Source: Brevundimonas diminuta 3F5N (lineage in GTDB: Bacteria > Pseudomonadota > Alphaproteobacteria > Caulobacterales > Caulobacteraceae). From it: DNA of 35,336 nucleotides. The DNA is taken from positions 1 through 35,336 of the forward strand of contig NZ_FUIE01000074.1 of the NCBI RefSeq assembly GCF_900163625.1. Direction: 5' to 3'. Made by a program: the position numbers and the translations under genes. The notes beneath the pieces were generated by a model, which worked only from the letters and a program-made list of their open reading frames with translations, was not told the DNA's origin and did no database searches. Position 1 is the first letter of the stretch; every line of letters begins with the position of its first letter. Positions 34,729 through 35,336 of the stretch are shown here, in pieces.

Positions 34729-35199
34729 TCAGCCCCTGTGGCGCTGAAGCTTGGCGGCCAGCGCGCGGGCGCCGGTCGTGACGTCCGCCCAGGTGACGTC
34801 AAAGCCGTCGTCCTCGCCGAAATAGGGGTCGGCCACGGTCTGGCCTGCGCGGCCCTCGACGTGATCCAGCAGCAGGGACAACTCGGCCGTGGCGTCGGGC
34901 GGGGCGAGGCGGCGCAGGTTCGCCAGGTTGTCGTGATCCATCGCCACCAGATGGGTGAAGCGGCGGAAGTCGGCAGGCTTCACCTGACGACCGCGCAGGG
35001 TCGAGATGTCGACGCCGTTCTTAAGCGCGACGGCCTGGGCGCGCGGATCGGGTGGGGAGCCGACGTGCCAGTTTCCTGTCCCTGCGGAATCCGTGATGGC
35101 GTCCAGCTTCAGGCGACGCGCTTCTTCACGGAAAGCGGCCTCGGCCAGCGGCGAGCGACAGATATTGCCGAGGCAGACGAAGAGGATGCTGTAGGTCAT
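34729..35199 (-). CDS. Low-molecular-weight protein-tyrosine phosphatase
   Basis: The 156-residue cytosolic phosphatase begins MTYSILFVCLGNICRSPLAE; the P-loop CLGNICRS supplies nucleophile Cys9 and Arg15. Further family features are SAGTGNWHVGSPPDPRAQAVALKNGVDIS and the general acid Asp124 in VADPYFGEDDGFD. Length is normal for the bacterial class related to eukaryotic LMW-PTP. No BY-kinase or exopolysaccharide gene is nearby, so its substrate is open; arsenate reductase activity is less likely given the ADPYF motif. Confidence 0.95.
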   Translation of the reverse strand: MTYSILFVCLGNICRSPLAEAAFREEARRLKLDAITDSAGTGNWHVGSPPDPRAQAVALKNGVDISTLRGRQVKPADFRRFTHLVAMDHDNLANLRRLAPPDATAELSLLLDHVEGRAGQTVADPYFGEDDGFDVTWADVTTGARALAAKLQRHRG

Positions 35200-35210
35200 G
35201 CTGGTCTTAT

Positions 35211-35336
35211 TCGCTCATCCCGGCGAAGGCCGGGATCCAGATGCAAACGTCACGGTTGGTTGAAGGATTGCTGCGGCCAGATTTCCGAGACCCTCAGTCC
35301 TTTAATCTGGATCCCGGCCTTCGCCGGGATGAGCGA
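35211..35336. repeat. Inverted repeat with perfect 32-bp arms, at the window end
   Basis: Bases 35211-35242 and 35305-35336 are exact reverse complements; 62 bases lie between. Each arm contains the shorter near palindrome CCGGCGAAGGCCGGGAT. From general knowledge, GATCCCGGCCTTCGCCGGGATGA-like palindromes occur in many copies in Caulobacterales and Sphingomonadales. The right arm ends exactly at the last base of the window, which fits a contig broken at a repeat. It lies 11 bases upstream of the phosphatase start. Confidence 0.88.

Overview
The window is a 35.3 kb, GC-rich stretch of an alphaproteobacterial chromosome. Gene content and order point to the Caulobacterales (Caulobacter/Brevundimonas type). 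The indicators are ribD-ribE-ribB-ribH-nusB-thiL, an H+-pyrophosphatase, bamE facing a cytochrome bc1 chaperone gene followed by DUF177-plsX-fabH-ihfA-merR-tRNA-Pro, and the J-domain/bolA/cobS neighbourhood. The genus is an inference. No phage, IS element, CRISPR array or plasmid gene was seen, and nearly everything is chromosomal housekeeping. No stretch above 300 bases lacks a gene; the largest gaps are 4918-5091 and 34544-34728.

Region by region. 1-4917: riboflavin cluster (3' part of ribD, ribE, ribB with a degenerate cyclohydrolase domain, ribH), then nusB, thiL and a small exported protein, mostly coupled by overlapping stop/start codons. 5092-7301: membrane pyrophosphatase with a strong terminator. 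7360-12137: bamE on the minus strand; on the plus strand a bc1 assembly factor, DUF177, plsX, fabH, ihfA, a MerR regulator, tRNA-Pro(GGG) and a terminator, linking lipid synthesis with nucleoid and ribosome functions. 12145-16776: two small membrane proteins, heme A synthase, CobS, Ohr peroxidase, a small unknown protein, a J-domain protein and BolA. 16893-24466: hybrid histidine kinase, ATP-dependent DNA ligase, MscS channel, threonine aldolase and an Atm1-type ABC exporter, all on the plus strand. 24463-27549: minus-strand two-gene signalling unit, accA and xerD. 27618-29874: aroK-aroB-acetyltransferase. 29871-35199: MliC-like lipoprotein, tadA, rluB, GFA-family protein, CPBP protease, rsmD, YjhX-family protein and a low-molecular-weight phosphatase.

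The most unusual sequence lies at the two ends. A 150-bp palindromic element sits in frame inside ribD. The first 55 bases are a perfect inverted copy of a downstream part of the same gene. The last 126 bases are a long inverted repeat with 32-bp arms ending exactly at the window edge. This suggests the window is a whole contig broken at repeats. Inside the window the points of interest are the catalytically incomplete RibB/RibA fusion, the overlapping divergent 5' ends of tadA and rluB, a hairpin that hides the ihfA ribosome binding site, and an uncharacterised response regulator/helical protein pair. I did not find a clear new multi-gene system.
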